Positions 7,262 to 7,725 of a stretch of 7,725 bases of DNA are shown here, in pieces; within the stretch, counting starts at the first letter, position 1, and the number at the start of each line of letters is the position of its first letter. The notes under the pieces were generated by a model. It saw only the letters and a list, made by a program, of their open reading frames with translations. It was not told where the DNA came from and did no database searches. The position numbers were made by a program, and so were the translations under genes. This DNA comes from an uncultured Porphyromonadaceae bacterium (GTDB lineage: Bacteria; Bacteroidota; Bacteroidia; Bacteroidales; Muribaculaceae). The stretch spans positions 1 through 7,725 of the forward strand of contig CALAVE010000071.1 in assembly GCA_937892215.1 (NCBI GenBank), read 5' to 3'.

Positions 7262-7280
7262 GTTGCGATGCCATCGCAAC
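7262..7280. other. Perfect 19-base inverted repeat (9-base arms, 1-base centre) at the stop codon of the Dit-like gene
   Basis: The bases GTTGCGATG-C-CATCGCAAC form a perfect inverted repeat. In the minus-strand transcript it starts at the last base of the TAG stop codon. As RNA it would fold into an 8-base stem with a 3-base loop. The following transcript continues ATACAGAACATTATAATG with no run of U, so it is not a standard intrinsic terminator. It lies in the only intergenic gap longer than 25 bases in the window. A role in translation between cistrons, RNA processing or partial attenuation is possible, and so is a protein-binding operator. The structure is seen directly; the function is unknown. 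Confidence 0.6.
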
Positions 7281-7725
7281 TAAATAATCGGGTTCGGCTC
7301 CCTGAACTTCACCTTGTAGCGGCTTGCCTGAACGCCCTCCTTCCACAGGTAGGTCAGCGGACGGTACGCGCTGCTCTCCACATAGAACACGCGCAGCGTC
7401 AGACCCAGTTCCGTGAACGTGATGTTAAGCCAGCCGCCCGTGCCGATCTTCAGAAACTGGATAAACTCCAGGTAGTTCTGCAGCCACTCGCTTTTCGTCG
7501 CAGCATACTGCGCGAAGTGAAGCGTCACGTCACGCTCATCGTTCGACACCGTCAGGCTCTGCGAATAGCGCTTGCCGTTCTCCTCCCTCATGTTCACACC
7601 GACGTGCCCCTTCACCTTGCTCGCCGTCATAATGGCGGTAAGGTTCTCCCTGCCGCCTTTCTTCTCCTCTGTCAGAAACACGCCGTACCTCTGCCAGATG
7701 TCGATGCCGTTCACCAGCACCAGAC
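7280..7725 (-). CDS. Distal-tail-like (Dit-like) phage tail protein, 5' end cut by window edge
   Basis: Probable tail-tip adaptor that would sit between the tail tube and the hub encoded next. About 148 codons are visible, ending in TAG. The first in-frame start-like codon is a GTG at 7720, but the frame stays open to the window edge (a CTG codon at 7721-7723 precedes it). The real start therefore probably lies just outside, and the GTG is more likely an internal valine. The visible N-terminus reads LVNGIDIWQRYGVFL, resembling the 'xxINGxDIyxxyGv' opening of Bacteroidales phage tail proteins in this gene position. The end, KVKFREPNPII, also looks like the end of that group. No enzymatic motif, signal peptide or membrane segment is visible. 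Family recognition and gene order (directly before a large hub gene) support the call; the Dit assignment itself is inference. A different minor tail protein of similar size is possible. Confidence 0.6.
   Translation of the reverse strand, partial: LVLVNGIDIWQRYGVFLTEEKKGGRENLTAIMTASKVKGHVGVNMREENGKRYSQSLTVSNDERDVTLHFAQYAATKSEWLQNYLEFIQFLKIGTGGWLNITFTELGLTLRVFYVESSAYRPLTYLWKEGVQASRYKVKFREPNPII

Noticed and set aside
7262..7280. Intrinsic terminator after the Dit-like gene
   Set aside because: The inverted repeat is perfect but no U-run follows it, and the hub gene downstream clearly belongs to the same module.

Overview
This window is a slice of the tail module of a tailed phage or prophage that most likely infects a member of the Bacteroidales (Bacteroides, Phocaeicola, Parabacteroides or a relative). 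The evidence is: five genes packed on the minus strand with gaps of 2 to 57 bases; AT-rich, purine-rich leaders with no convincing Shine-Dalgarno sequence; and protein modules I recognise from Bacteroidales phage tail genes. No capsid, packaging, lysis, integrase or repressor gene lies in the window, so a free phage cannot be told from an integrated prophage. A long non-contractile (siphovirus-like) tail is the best guess.

In transcription order (right to left) the genes are: (1) a distal-tail-like protein whose start is cut by the right edge (7280-7725); (2) a 1283-residue tail hub / tail-associated protein (3371-7222); (3) a 922-residue tail fibre carrying a complete calcineurin-like metallophosphoesterase domain near its C-terminus (581-3349); (4) a 133-residue fibre-like protein (157-558); (5) the first 51 codons of a small tail-region protein that runs off the left edge (1-154). 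This order, from baseplate adaptor through hub to fibres and accessory proteins, is the usual one for siphovirus tail tips. The tight spacing suggests one polycistronic transcript.

The inferred division of labour is that genes 1 and 2 build the tail tip at the end of the tail tube, and genes 3 to 5 form the host-contacting part. The fibre has an N-terminal attachment module, a beta-rich region, three 10-residue repeats that look like a stalk, two tandem copies of a domain of about 150 residues that I do not recognise, and then the phosphoesterase. This suggests a fibre that binds and then cuts a phosphodiester in a surface glycan or lipid; the substrate is unknown.

The most noteworthy observations are the enzyme-bearing fibre with its internal duplication, a fall in GC content and a change in codon use partway through the hub gene (suggesting mosaic exchange of the distal half), a perfect 19-base inverted repeat in the only sizeable intergenic gap, and a small truncated gene at the left edge. 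There are no tRNA or rRNA genes, CRISPR arrays, insertion sequences or convincing terminators. No stretch over 300 bases lacks a gene.
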